A DNA stretch of 64,000 nucleotides from Acanthamoeba sp. SK_2022b (lineage: Eukaryota > Discosea > Longamoebia > Acanthamoebidae): positions 1 to 64,000 of the forward strand of contig JANDJZ010000127.1 of the NCBI GenBank assembly GCA_027943245.1. Direction: 5' to 3'. Every line of letters begins with the position of its first letter. Positions within the stretch are counted from its first letter, which is position 1. The notes beneath the pieces are model-generated. The model was not told the DNA's origin. It searched no databases and saw nothing but the letters and a program-made list of their open reading frames with translations. This document shows positions 45,978-56,541 of the stretch, in pieces. Made by a program: the position numbers and the translations under genes.

Positions 45978-46740
45978 AGCACCGTCTCCACCAATGCAAA
46001 TAGAAACCGACTCCTGCACTCAGGAAAACGAGTAAAACGCAATCAAAAAATCTCCTTGGGTGTTCATGTTTCCTCCTGTGCCAATCATCAACAAGCTCTG
46101 ATTGTTGTAGAGGAGGATCGGGTGCTTTGCGGGCTCCTATTACATTGATTTCATGGCTCTATATTGGTGTGGATAGGTGAGTTGAACAGACTTGGCGTAG
46201 GTAGTGGCGTTGGCTGGCTGCTCGAGTGTTTGAGTGCCTTCTTGTCCTGCAGGCAGCACTCAACCAGTGGGTGTTGGTAGGCCTCCATGGGGCCATGCAT
46301 GCCGCTGTTCCTCAACAAGTAGTTGGTAATGACAGATAAATGTCTTCCATAAGAAATGTGCATTGGAGCAAATTGGAGAGTAATTTTGCTGGTGCAGCCA
46401 GGTGGGCTCCCAGTGGCAGCCAGTCAGCATCTGGGTGGGCGCCCAGTGTTGGCCAAGTGAGCGCCCAGCAGTAGCAGCAAGTGGGTGTAGCAGCCAGGTG
46501 GGTGCTCATGCAGCGCTCCCAGGAGGCATAGTGTGGTGCACAGATCACAGCAATTCCATGGGCAACCACTTGCACATCAAGCAGTGGTCAACATCTCCTA
46601 CCTCCTCTATTTTTCAAATGAGGGATAAAAAGTGCTATCAGGTGAATTAACCAGATCATACACAAGAATTGTAATTTTAAGTATGCAATAATTTAGGGAA
46701 GGGTAAAGGTCCGATAATAACAGTATGTGGTGAAAAAGGA
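45978..46740. other. Start of the second lower-GC island, no gene seen
   Basis: The sequence becomes lower in GC after the PRP38B gene. Around 46390-46510 there are irregular repeats of short units such as GGTGGGCGCCCAG and AGCCAGGTGGG. No coding exon was supported. Confidence 0.55.
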
Positions 46741-48853
46741 AGTTTGAAGTGCACCACAACAGCACAAATCTTCCTCAACCAGTTGGAGGAAGAAGATTGG
46801 TCCTTCTGCCTGGCGCCTGATGGTGAGCTTGTTGCTTTTATTGATGGTACCTCAAGTGGCTTCCAGAAGCAACTAGCAAAAGTATGCACCCTGTTTGTCC
46901 CAATGCGCATCAGGTTCACTTTTAAATCTTTTTTGCAAATGCATTTTGACTTCATGTTAAAACATAGTTTTTCCAACCTGATGCACATCAAGTTCATTCT
47001 CCCACTCTCCTCCACCTTTCTCGCAGAGGACTTCTGGAATATTTTGACCAACTACTTGCACAGTGTGGAGGAACAGCTTCATGCCTATGTGGAGGCCTAC
47101 CAAGAAGCTCACACCGCCCAGTGCCACCTGCTGGACAAGACAACACTCCAGTCCCTCTACAAGGACATTGCCTCAGCCAGAACGTCCTAGCCAACAAAAG
47201 CAGCCACTTCAAAGTCACAAACAGAGATTCATGAGTCTGTGGCTGAGTGCTACAAGGGCCATCCCTACAAGAAGCATATGAAGTGACTCATCCATGCCAA
47301 GGCCAAGGAGAGCAGCGAATCCAAGATAGCAGCAGAGGAAGCCTTCTCCACCGCTGCCACAGAAGCCAAGGAGGCAGCAACACCAGCCAATTCTACAACC
47401 CCTTCTTCTCAGCGCAGACATCTTCTGGCTCTGTCTTCACAGGCTACCTCGGTACTTGCTCTTTCTTTATGTTGCTTTCTTCAGTTATTGTGTCTGACCT
47501 TCTTCTTCATTCAGGGCACCTCACCTGTTTCTTCCCAACTCTCTGCTCAGGTCAAGGGTAAGGAGAAGGCCACCAAAACTGCCCCAGGAACTCCAACAAG
47601 TAAAGGTACTGTCCATTGGTGATTGTTTTTTTTTGAACCCTTAATGATTATTCTATACTGGAACCTTGAGCACTTCTACAACTCCTGAGTCCAAGGGCAA
47701 GTCTCCAAACAGTCAGAAGATGAAGGCAGATGCAGCTCAGCTTTCCAAGTTTGCCCTTCTTTTTCAGAGCAATTACAGAACCTTCTTTGTGCTCAGACAT
47801 GGTTCACAATATTCCAGTATGTTCCTCCACCGTTTTGTTGCCTTGTGTGCCAACATGTATCTTGTTTTTGAACCAATTGCATCGGTTTTTTGGGACCAAT
47901 GCACATCAGGTTTTCAGGACTGATGCACATCAGGTTTTCTTTGCTCCATGCATCACCTCTTCCATCCTGATGCGCATTGGGATTTTTACTCATTCATTTT
48001 TTTGCTTACAGGTGACCATCTACCTCCACAATCCTGCAATTGCAGGATTTACACTGGTGACTTGGAGCTCAACGTTCACAATGCCACCAAGCACCTCAAC
48101 TCAAACCACAGCGTTGGTTTCTACATCACCTGTTTGCCTGCACATCTCACTAGAGACATCAAACCTTTCATCCAGGTCCACTTCCCTCCTACTCTTCCAT
48201 GTCATCCACTTCCACTACTCTCCCATCCTGTACACCAATACCGTCTCCTCCCCTAGCCCTCACATCAGTGGCTTCAGTTGCCATCTTTTCTCACTCTTCT
48301 GTGGACCATCTGGTGCCCGCAGCCTTCCCACATTCCTGCACCAGAATGCTTCCATCACATCCCTATCTATCCAATGTGCAAAGAATCAGCTCGCAACACT
48401 CCAACCTTCCTTTCCAGCCAAGGAAATGACCACATACCTCTGCCTCTGCCACTCTATGACTACCTTCTCAACAGCCTCAAACGACCTGCCCCTTGTGCAT
48501 ACCTTCCTGGACAGAATGCCAAACATGTCCACATCTTGTATGAAGCTGCTCCCACCTTCTACCTCTCACTTGCCCCTGCCCTCTACCATGGCATTATTCC
48601 TCTCTCTTCCTCAACCCTCAGTGCCACCAATGTTGGCTCCCTCACCAACTGGCTTCTTGGCTTTTTAGTCAAGAGCCTGGATGATGGGGACATGCTCAAC
48701 ATCACTGCCTCCTTCTCCACCCTACAGCATCATCCTGGCTATTCGCCTTCACAGCACTCACAGCCTCAAGCTCCCCACACTTCTTCCTCTTCTTCTTCCA
48801 GCTCATCAAACAGGTCTCACAAGTCCTTGGGCTTCGTGTCACCTAGTCAGTAA
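46741..48853 (+). pseudogene. Decayed multi-exon gene of an unknown repeat family
   Basis: Protein-like stretches can be followed on the plus strand, but the frame is broken. The first (FLNQLEEEDWSFCLAPDGEL) is followed by an intron-like segment, then DFWNILTNYLHSVEEQL and SLYKDIASARTS. A TAG stop at about 47188 and a TGA at about 47287 occur while the same frame continues as HESVAECYKGHPYKKH and AKESSESKIAAEEAFSTAAT. The TGA arose by a 9-base deletion when compared with the inverted copy at 48.85-49.66 kb. Another exon (ESKGKSPNSQKMKADAAQLS) has a 1-base shift relative to that copy. After a TTACAG acceptor the stretch RIYTGDLELNVHNATKHLNS follows, then a longer frame with LYEAAPTFYLSLAPALYHGI and SLDDGDMLNITASFS, ending in a Ser-rich tail at 48853. 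No domain is recognised. Confidence 0.6.
47278..48025 (+). repeat. Inverted duplication, left arm
   Basis: This segment, read on the plus strand, is closely similar (roughly 85-90 percent by eye, with small indels) to the reverse complement of 48851-49664. Both arms contain the AKESSES...EEAFSTAA coding stretch, the KGKSPNS exon and the intron with palindromic motifs, and both end at ACCATCTACC. Confidence 0.85.
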
Positions 48854-49664
48854 GGTAGATGGTTACCTTTTAGCAAAAAATGAATGAGTAAAAATCCTGA
48901 TGCGCATTGGGATGGAAGAGGTGAGGCACAGAGCACAGAAAACCTGATGCACATCAGTCCTGAAAACCTGATGTGCATTGGTCCCAAAAAACCAGATGCA
49001 CATTGGTCCAAAAAAAAAAAACTGATGCACATTGGTTCAAAAACAAGATACATGTTGCCACATACAAGCTGGCAGGTGTAACGCAACAAAACGGTGGAGG
49101 AAGGCATACCAGAATATTGTGAAACTGTGCCTGAGCACAGAGAAGGTGCTGTAATTGCTCTGAAAAAGAAGGGGCAAACTTGGAAAGCCAAGCTGCCTCT
49201 GCCTTCATCTTCTCACTGTTGGGAGACTTGCCCTTGGACTCAGGAGTTGTAGAAGTGCTTGAGGTTCCTGTTTAGTATGATCATTAAGGTTTCAAAAAAA
49301 ACAATCACCAAAGGACAGTACCTTTGCTTGTTGGAGTTACTGGGGCAGTTTTGGCCTTCAGTTTTGGCCTTCTCCTTACCCTTGACCCAAGCAGAGAGTC
49401 AGGTAGAAACAGGTGAGGTGCCGTGAATGGAGAAGAAGGTCACAAAAACTTAAGAAAGCAAGGTAAAGGAAGAGCAAGTACAGAGGTAGCCCAAGAAGAT
49501 AGAGCCAGAAGACATATGCGCTGAGAAGAAGGGGTTGTAGAATCAGCCTGTGTTGCCACCTCCTTGGCTTCTGCAGCAGCAGTGGAGAAGGCTTCCTCTG
49601 CTGCTATCTCAGATTCACTGCTCTCCTTGGCCTCAGCATGGATGAGTGGCTTCATACACTTCAT
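48851..49664 (-). repeat. Inverted duplication, right arm
   Basis: Reverse-oriented copy of the left arm, separated from it by an 825-base spacer. Its exon around KMKAEAAWLSKFAPSFSEQL is intact in frame where the left arm has a 1-base deletion, so neither arm is simply the parent of the other. The TTACAG splice acceptor of the left arm has become TAAAAG here, which would abolish splicing. Sequence outside the arms does not match. Confidence 0.85.
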
Positions 49665-49982
49665 CTGCTCCCCAGTGAGATTTCAAAAACTACCAGAATT
49701 GAGCATGTTGAGTGTAATGAGAGTCTTGCCACTTGGAGCATCGTTGTTGAGCTTGTGGATGTACCTGCATGGAAATCTGATGTGCATCATCACGTCAGTT
49801 TGCTGAGGGTTCGATTGGTAGAAATATGTACAATATTTGCAAATAGGGATATCTGATCCTGTTGCATCAGGACTTGGGCATTCCTAGCTATGCATCACTG
49901 AGGGTGAGCAGTTGGGATGCTTTTGCATGCTGCTGCTCTGTGTGGCTGCAGTCAAAAGGCGTCACTTCAGGTGCAACATGCT

Positions 49983-50700
49983 TCATCTGCCTACGTTTCT
50001 CCACTGGATCTTGATGATGACTTTGTGTTGCCTTCTGGCCCTCTTGCAAGGGGTGACCCTGGCAACCTCCTCCTCTTCTTCTTCCTCCTCCTCCTCTGCT
50101 TGCAGCACTCTCTTCTGTTTTAGGGGCTGCGCAGGCTGAAGTGCATCAGGGCATGTTGGCTTGCTGTGCCAGACAGGGTTTCCTCTGGCTTCTGTGGTGT
50201 CAACAGGCTTGCCTGAGATGACCTGATGCACATAGGGTCATCGTTGACAAGGTGTCCTCCTGCATGATGTGCACAGGAGGTTTGTTAGCTGCCTTGATAA
50301 GTTGATTTGTGGATGAACTGATGTGCATTGGCCTTGTTGGACTTCTTTGCATCCTCCTCTCCCTGCTCCACCTCCTTTGCATTTACTTCCATCTCTCCCC
50401 ATCCATGTGCAGCAGCTCTGGTGACTGACTGGTCTCCTTGCCCTCGCCTCCAGTTGCATCTGGGATTCCTGGTCCTTCCTCTGGTGTCTCCTGCTCTGCC
50501 TGCTGTGTCTTGTTCTCCCCTGCAGAACCAGACTGATATGCATTGGGTTCACCTAGGATTTCATTGAGCTGTGCATTCAGGTTGACCTCTTTCTCCTCCC
50601 TGGCAGTTGTTCCCAGCACTTCTTCAAATGTAAGGCTGGATCACTCCTTCAAGCATCAGATGTAGAAGCTTCATCCTCTTTTTATGCAGGTCTTACTGAG
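49983..50700 (-). pseudogene. Second relic of the AREEKEV gene family
   Basis: On the minus strand, NLNAQLNEILGEPNAY, AEQETPEEGPGIPDATGGEG and the frameshifted upstream stretch LKKCWEQ match the N-terminal linker of the kinase-like relic near 19.2 kb (LKNYWEM, AREEKEVDSRAQLN, EQETAEEGPGSSEAIGGNG). The copy here has a base missing before the Arg-Glu-Glu stretch and a stop after DGERWK. Further downstream an acidic run followed by a basic cluster (TPCKRARRQHK) may be a separate exon. No kinase part is visible nearby, so this is a truncated copy. Confidence 0.6.
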
Positions 50701-50884
50701 TCACATTCATAATCCAGACAATGTCTGCGTGCTGTGTTAAAAATTTGCCCTCTTCCTTTAAGCTGAAGGTTAATGGTTATAATGTTTGCATGACCACATT
50801 TTTAAAGGTGTCACTCCTGTCAAGTTAACTTCTTCATACATTTACCCATCCTCTTCTCTCACACCATCTCTCGCCCAATGCTAG

Positions 50885-52820
50885 GTGTATGGTTTCAGTA
50901 GGTCGAAATGGATCAGATCAAAAAGGATATTTGATCTTGGTGGAAGATTTCCTGTCCACAACTCTGCTGACCACATGATCACCAGTCCACCAACACACAC
51001 TTGTGGCAAACTTCGTTTTTTGAGAATGTGGGTGACAGACTTCCTGATGGTGACATCCCTGTGGAATCCTCACACTCATCCACTGTTCCCCTTCTTTCTT
51101 ACTCTGCTATGCTGCAGCACATTCACTCACACTTTTCCTTTGCCAAGCTTCCTTGCAACTCAAGGCTTGGAAAATGTTCTGCTTGTATAGATTTTGCTCA
51201 GCAGCAATTGCAAGCAAAGATCACCTGCGCTGCAGCTAAGCTTCATCCTATTCTGTACAGGAGACAGTAAGTGAGTGCAACAACAGTGATAAAAGGGTAC
51301 AGCACAGTGGATTCCTGGGTGGTCGCCCATTGGTTCCTCTGGGCTACGCCCCCCATGCCTCAATGGGGAGTGGTTGCCTCACACTGTTGTCTGACAGGAC
51401 TTCTGTTTTAGGATAACCTCCAGCTGAGGTTTGTTTGTGGAGATCAAAGATGCACCACATGGGATGTCCCATAACTCCAAAGGTGACCTTTCTGAAACTG
51501 TTTGGTGCAGATGAAAAAAACGCCAGACATAAAGTGGGAGCTGGGGACATTGGGTGCCCTATGTCTTTTGTGTGATGGGTAATGGGGCATTGGTGGGGGT
51601 AATTGGGGACATTGGGGTCATTGGTTGCTATAGAGTGCACATGGGGGAGGGGTGGGTAAATGGTGTGACTCAGGTCACAACTGGTTCTGGGGACATAGGG
51701 AGCTTCTGGCTGGGGACATTGGGTGTGTCTGGGGACACTGGGAGCTGTCTGCTGAGATAGGTGTTTATTAATAGAGACATTGTGGGGTGTGAGGACATTG
51801 CCAGGTGTCTTTGGTTGCCTGGTTTCCAGCTTGGAGTTGTTTTTTAAAGTATTGGAGACAGGTTTTTTGGTGGTTGTTGAGGTGGGGTGACTCATGAACC
51901 AAATGGGTTGGTTCTTAGCACACAGAAAACTCAAGAGGTGCATAGCGGAGTTTGATCTTCTGCTGGTAGATTCCAATGAAAACTCAGGTACATGCTCTTC
52001 TTAACTTTCCTCAAGAGTTACTAACTTGGTCTGTTGAGGAGCATCTGTGGAGCTTGCAGACTCAGGCCTATCTCTAGAACAAGGAGCAGATTGCAGGAGG
52101 CAAGGCCAATGAGACCCTGGTAGTCATGGACTTCTCCCAGTTCCAGCTTGAGAAAGGGTTCTGCCAGGACCTGGTTGTGGTCATCCACCTCTATGACCCA
52201 GCTGCTGTGGACAATCTTCAACGAATCTACATCCACTACATTGGTAAAGAAGGCATCTCAAATGATGTCAACTTTGTTGCAGGTAAGTCCCCTACTTCAA
52301 CAGTTGTTTTGTTCATTAACTTGGGTTTAGGTGTGTGGCAGGACCTCATGCAGCATGACTTCTTCCCCAACATCAACACCATCCACATCTGGACTGATGG
52401 GGCATCATCACTTTCAAGTCAGCGCCAAAATGTGGATCCTCTCCCAGCTTCAGCACCACTTTCCTCACTTCTTCTTCATCTACAACTTCTTCATTGCCTA
52501 TCATGGGCATAGTGTGTGATGCTGCTGCCTCCCATGGCAAGAAGCAGGTCACCAGGAGGAACCAGCAGCGACCAGTCAGCGCTCCAGCCACCCTCATTCA
52601 GGTCCTCAACACCATTGACAAGCATCAAGCCTACCCTGCCCAGGCTCTCTCTGCCCCAAGGCTCAAGGTAAAAGCTCTCCACAAGATCAAGAGCCTTAAC
52701 TGCTGGCTGTCTGCAGTTCCAGGTCACCTCTTTGCCTGGAAATCTTCATGTACTCAGGGTATGCCCACAGAGTTTGATATCTCCATGCATATCCCTCCTG
52801 ATATGCCTTCTCTCCTTTAG
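50885..52820 (+). pseudogene. Decayed DDE-like transposase
   Basis: Coding remnants occur in order on the plus strand. Near 51.0-51.25 kb: FAKLPCNSRLGKCSACIDFA with a CxxC pair. At 51.9 kb: IAEFDLLLVDSNENSG. At about 52.03-52.28 kb: LTWSVEEHLWSLQTQAYL, a TAG stop, then ETLVVMDFSQFQLEKGFCQ with a first Asp and LYDPAAVDNLQRIYIHYIGK. At 52.33-52.7 kb: TIHIWTDG, a 1-base shift, HHFQVSAKMWILSQLQ, and NFFIAYHGHSV, then a second shift into VCDAAASHGKKQVTRRN. The WTDG...HF and FFxxxHGxSVCDA motifs are characteristic of a group of eukaryotic DDE-type transposase proteins. One stop and two frameshifts show that it is inactive. The 51.3-51.9 kb part is non-coding. Confidence 0.62.
51336..51357 (+). repeat. 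Inverted repeat, left copy (with 54375-54397)
   Basis: The 22 bases beginning CCTCTGGGCTACGCC and ending CCCCATG are found in reverse complement at 54375-54397 with one extra G. Together they bracket about 3.06 kb that includes the catalytic half of the transposase relic. Confidence 0.8.
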
Positions 52821-52821
52821 A

Positions 52822-53010
52822 TAACAAAAAAAATTCAAAATCGAAAAACACCTTGCATGGTTTCTAGCTTATTTCAAAGGCAAACCCGGTTTTTACACGC
52901 CGCAGGAGCTCTCTTTGATTGGGCGGCTCTCCAATTCGTCCCATTGGAGCTCCCAAACGTTTCGGAATGTTCAGCTTTGGAGTTATTGGGAAATAGGCCT
53001 ATGTCCCATC
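52822..53010 (+). pseudogene. Short protein-like fragment, unknown
   Basis: After the transposase relic an open stretch encodes WFLAYFKGKPGFYTPQELSL and SSQTFRNVQLWSYWEIGLCP, with natural amino-acid composition, then a stop after AWHA. There is no start codon and no flanking exon was found. It may be a piece of another gene of the repeat island. Confidence 0.35.
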
Positions 53011-53029
53011 GCATGGCATGCTTGAAATC

Positions 53030-53299
53030 TCAAGGAATACTGCTGAGGAGGTACCCCTTGATGGCCTGAAGGTGCTCTGCAGCTTGCTGGTGGCTGATGT
53101 AGGTGATGTTGGTGGCATGCTTCTCTGGTGGCCAGTTGAGCCTCCTCTTCTTTGGCCATCTCTTGGTGCTCCTGGTTGCCTGGGGTGGTGCTGTAGGACA
53201 GTAGTTGGAGAGGAGAATGGGGAAGTAAGCTGTGATGGGAGGGTTGTCCAGCATCTCAACTGCTGTTACAGGGGGGCTGGGTGGTTGCATGCTGCCCAC
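53030..53299 (-). pseudogene. Protein-like fragment on the opposite strand, unknown
   Basis: The minus strand is open for about 90 codons with protein-like content: VEMLDNPPITAYFPILLSNY, RSTKRWPKKRRLNWPPEKHA and NITYISHQQAAEHLQAIKGY. The orientation is opposite to the relics on both sides, suggesting rearrangement. The basic segment resembles a DNA-binding or nuclear localisation stretch; no family is recognised. Confidence 0.4.
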
Positions 53300-53310
53300 A
53301 CTCTTGCACC

Positions 53311-54278
53311 AATGACTGAAGTGCTAATAATAGCATCCCAAGAAGATCCCCACAGCAATCACCAGGGTGGACCACAGCATGGCTGTTGGGCACATGAGGG
53401 CTCACATGGTGAAGAGGATGGTGCCTAGGGGAGTGGTCCAGAAAGGTGATGACCTCACATGCCTGCAAGCCTACCCTGCAGACATGTGCATCTTCACTGA
53501 CTACTCCAGTGGTGGCAAGATCTACCCAACCACAACAGTTGGTACACACCCCTCTCAGTTTCTTTTTTTTTCCCCTTTTCCATCTTGTCCAGGCAACTTA
53601 TTTTTGGCGGGAAACTGTTGATCCTTTAGCCAATGGGATGAAGGCTCACCACCCATGGTTTTTTTTTTAAAAAAAAAAAATATATCTGTGGTGACAGGAG
53701 GAGTGTCCATTTACAGTCTTATCCTGGTGGCCTATGTAACAGGAATGGATGTACCAACCTTTGGTGGAGATTCACTGCAGGACCAGTGTGAGACCTTCTG
53801 GAGACTGCTCTTTGGGCCTACCAATGGGGTCCACACCAGGTGTGTGAACCCACACCACCTGTATGTGGAGACTGCACAGGTGAATGGCAAGCTGCTCAGG
53901 CTCTGTGCACAGCTGGCTTGGCAGCCTGGTGCTGAGTGAGGTTGTGCATGGGCCTCTCCTCCTTGCCTCAACTTTACTGGGGCAGCCTACCTCCAGCAGG
54001 TACATGCTATGGGTGCACTCTTCACAGCCATGCCCAGGCTGTCAAGAACCATCCCCACAGAGCTAGAATTTGTCACCTACTTCAACTGCTTCAACAGCCA
54101 GAGTGGGACTGATGTTGGGGTGATCTGTCTTGCAAGGCGACCGACAGGATTTGAACCAACAACAATCAGCTCACTGTGGGACCTCAGTGTCAGCCCTGTG
54201 ACTCTTCACCAAAACTTCCTCCTCCACAGGGCTGCCAAAAATTCAGACACACCTTGTGTGCAGCAAAGAGCTCTATGA
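53311..54278 (+). pseudogene. Unknown exon series, possibly broken
   Basis: Three protein-like stretches follow on the plus strand. The first (about 53340-53540) contains MAVGHMRAHMVKRMVPRG, QAYPADMCIFTDYSSGG and KIYPTTT, ending near a GT donor. The second (about 53690-53940) contains GVSIYSLILVAYVTGMDVP, CETFWRLLFGPTNGVH and NPHHLYVETAQVNGKLLRL and ends in a stop. The third (to 54278) contains AMPRLSRTIPTELEFVTYF, SQSGTDVGVICLARRPTGFE and ends in a stop. The stop in the second stretch could lie in an unspliced intron. No domain is recognised. Lower GC matches the surrounding relics. Confidence 0.4.
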
Positions 54279-54374
54279 CTCCAACTAACTCCAAACCACC
54301 AATTGTCTGTAAGGAGACTACCCATGGTCAATAAATTGCAGGCCCAAAATGCACCAAGTATGTGTGGAATGACC

Positions 54375-54397
54375 CATGGGGGGCGTAGCCCCAGAGG
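54375..54397 (-). repeat. Inverted repeat, right copy (with 51336-51357)
   Basis: The 23 bases read CATGGGGGGCGTAGCC then CCAGAGG, the reverse complement of the left copy apart from one additional G. No target-site duplication was evident outside the pair. Confidence 0.8.
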
Positions 54398-54786
54398 AGT
54401 GCAACCCCAGTACTAACACCACCTTCCACAGCTTAACTTTGCTGTTTGGATGGGAAGTGGTGCTTTCTGTGTAGTATGGCTGTATCCAACAGTAGTTGAC
54501 AGTGTCTCCTTCAGTGTCCCTTCACTGTCCCTCCATCCTAATCCTGCCAACTTGACTGCCACTCTGGGACAACCAGGCTGAACCAGCTAATGAGCCTGGT
54601 CACAACAAAATCAGCAATTGATATTTTTTAGTTGCCACTTGTGTAGTGGGTACAGTCAACTCACTCCTGGAAGATGTGATTTTGGAAGTCCAGGCATTGA
54701 GTGAGCTTGTCCATGCAACTTGATTCAGATGACAGTTGCACCCACCAAAAGCTGCCTTTTAACACCACCCCGCCAGTGCTCCTTTA

Positions 54787-56541
54787 TTACACGAAAAGAT
54801 AGAGGCTTAGAGCGATAAACAGGGTGATAGAGCACATGGCGGCCAAGTATTGCCAAAATTGCAGGCTCGCCATCATGCCCGACCCGCTGTCGAACAATTC
54901 TGTGATTACCACCTGCGTACAAAGGAAACGATTCACCTCCCACCCAGCTTGCAAATGACGCGCTAAGCACAGGAAAGGGTCAGCGTACGAGCGCAGTGGC
55001 GGACGGGGTGGAGGCTTGGATGACGAGGCAGAGGGAGAAGAGCGGGTCGTCGGGCAGAAGGCCCCATCGATTGGCCGTCCATACCATCGCTACCCCCACG
55101 ACGGGCATGAACACGAGCTTCAGCACAATCATCGCCACGACCGCCCACTTGCCTGGCATGCCACCACAATCAATCGATTCAATTGAGAGACCAGAGCTCC
55201 GGTCAGACCATAGGTGAGGGCGCGCACTGATGCGGAGGGCCTGTGGGCCGTTGCTGAGGCTGGCACCCAAAACGAGAAGGATGATGGGAACGGCACAGGC
55301 GCCCAGAGTGCTCGAGAGATCGCTCACGAACTTCAACGGCGCACCCGGCTCGTGGAAGACGCTGATGTTGAACGCATGGACACAACCCAGCGAAGATCAC
55401 GGCGTGAGTCTTATGCATGCGTGTGTGACGAGGAAAGGCGCGGTCGGTACCTTCGAAGCGGCCCAATGAGCCCAACCACTAGGGCGATGGCGAGGGCGAC
55501 CGTGACGGGCGTGATAAGCTCCTTGACCAGCCGCGCCCACGGCGATGCGCGTGTGGCCGTCGCCTTCTTCTTGCTGGTTGTGTTGTGGAAATCGAGGTCA
55601 ACGTATTCGTCATCGAGCAGCTTGCCGTTCTTGTTGCTGCTGTCGCTGTGCGGAGTGGTAATGAGATTGGTCTCGCTGCCGTAGGCGCTTGTGGAGGGCG
55701 GAGGGGCGGGGGGCCGCAGGTAGTTGTAGGCCACGCTCCAGCACATGATGGACAAGTAGGTCATGCTGATCGATGTGTAGGCCACGCCGCGCGAGGTCGC
55801 CGTCGGGTCCGAGGCAAACGGCTCGATGTCGCGCGTGATGGAGATGATGAGACTGAGCGGGAGGTTGCCTGCGTTCTGGCGATATGAGTGAGCAGGGAGA
55901 GAGAAAGATATGTGCACACGTACCCAGAACACGAGAGAGCTCACCAGGCATTTGACCACTTCCTCACTGACACGCGCACATCATATCAATGCCTTAGTCA
56001 GTAGAACTCGGTCGGTGATGTTTGTTTGGTGACGTACCGTTTTGAGCGCTGGAGGTCAGAAACGGAGGCAGGCGAGGACGAGAGAAGGGGCAGGGAGGCG
56101 GGAGTGAGGGCCGGCAGCAGGCCCATCGCCAACAGGTGGCCGGAGAGGAAGGCGACCACCTGCCAGATCATGGGGAAGACCACGAGGGGCCACCATCGCA
56201 ACATGCTGTCGACATTTACCGTGGTGCTCACACTCGCAAACAGGAGGCACGGCGTGAACAAGTAGAACACCAGCTGCACATTACCACGCCCCGATACACC
56301 GGGGGTTTTAGCAACAAAAATAAATATCAATAAAATAAAGGTTATTAACCGAGGGGAAAAAAAGGGGAGGGGTTACGTTGCTGAGGTCCTTCTTGGCGCT
56401 GGCAGAGAGGAGGCGAGAGCGTGTGAAGAGGCCCCCGAAGACGGCGATGAGGATCACCTTCACGATGGCCAGGAACGAGTACCACAGAAGCATAACGAGC
56501 GAAGTGGACGCAGGCGTGGACAGGTTGTCCAGAGCCTCCAT
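54787..56541 (-). CDS. Auxin-efflux-carrier-like membrane transporter (PIN/PILS fold)
   Basis: A polytopic transporter of the Mem_trans family. From ATG 56541 the N terminus MEALDNLSTPASTSLVMLLW leads into helix LAIVKVILIAVFGGLFTR and SASAKKDLSN. The next exon gives VQLVFYLFTPCLLFASVSTT, the family core (LTxxVFxxxxPCLLF). More helices follow (WWPLVVFPMIWQVVAFLSGH), then NAGNLPLSLIISITRD with the conserved NxGNLP motif. A hydrophilic central loop follows (with TPHSDSSNKNGKLLDDEYVD), then the C-terminal bundle: ELITPVTVALAIALVVGLIG, FVSDLSSTLGACAVPIILLV, LGASLSNGP, VVAMIVLKLVFMPVVGVAMV, and VIQASTPSATALV. It ends LYLFV-stop. PILS relatives sit in the endoplasmic reticulum; the substrate in an amoeba is unknown. 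Confidence 0.88.

Larger units (their letters stand above)
46900..50547. repeat. Dispersed palindrome-like motif, consensus CCTGATGCRCATCAGG
   Basis: At least 14 copies of a 15-16 base motif are scattered here: 46900, 46977, 47896, 47919, 47966, 48896, 48943, 48967, 48992, 49022, 49777, 50222, 50317 and 50532. The ideal form CCTGATGCGCATCAGG is a perfect palindrome; most copies keep one arm and have TTGG or CCAA at the other end. Many lie in intron-like segments of the decayed genes. Several belong to the two arms of the inverted duplication, so they are not all independent. Confidence 0.8.

Noticed and set aside
46900..50547. CRISPR-like array suggested by repeated short palindromic motifs
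   Set aside because: The spacing is irregular, copies vary and belong partly to an inverted duplication, and the genome is eukaryotic.
54121..54210. tRNA-like B-box (GGTTCAAATCC) on the minus strand with a GGTCGCC end
   Set aside because: The T stem has mismatches and no matching acceptor 5' strand or credible D arm was found about 72 bases away, so it is not called a tRNA gene; a decayed tRNA-derived piece remains possible.
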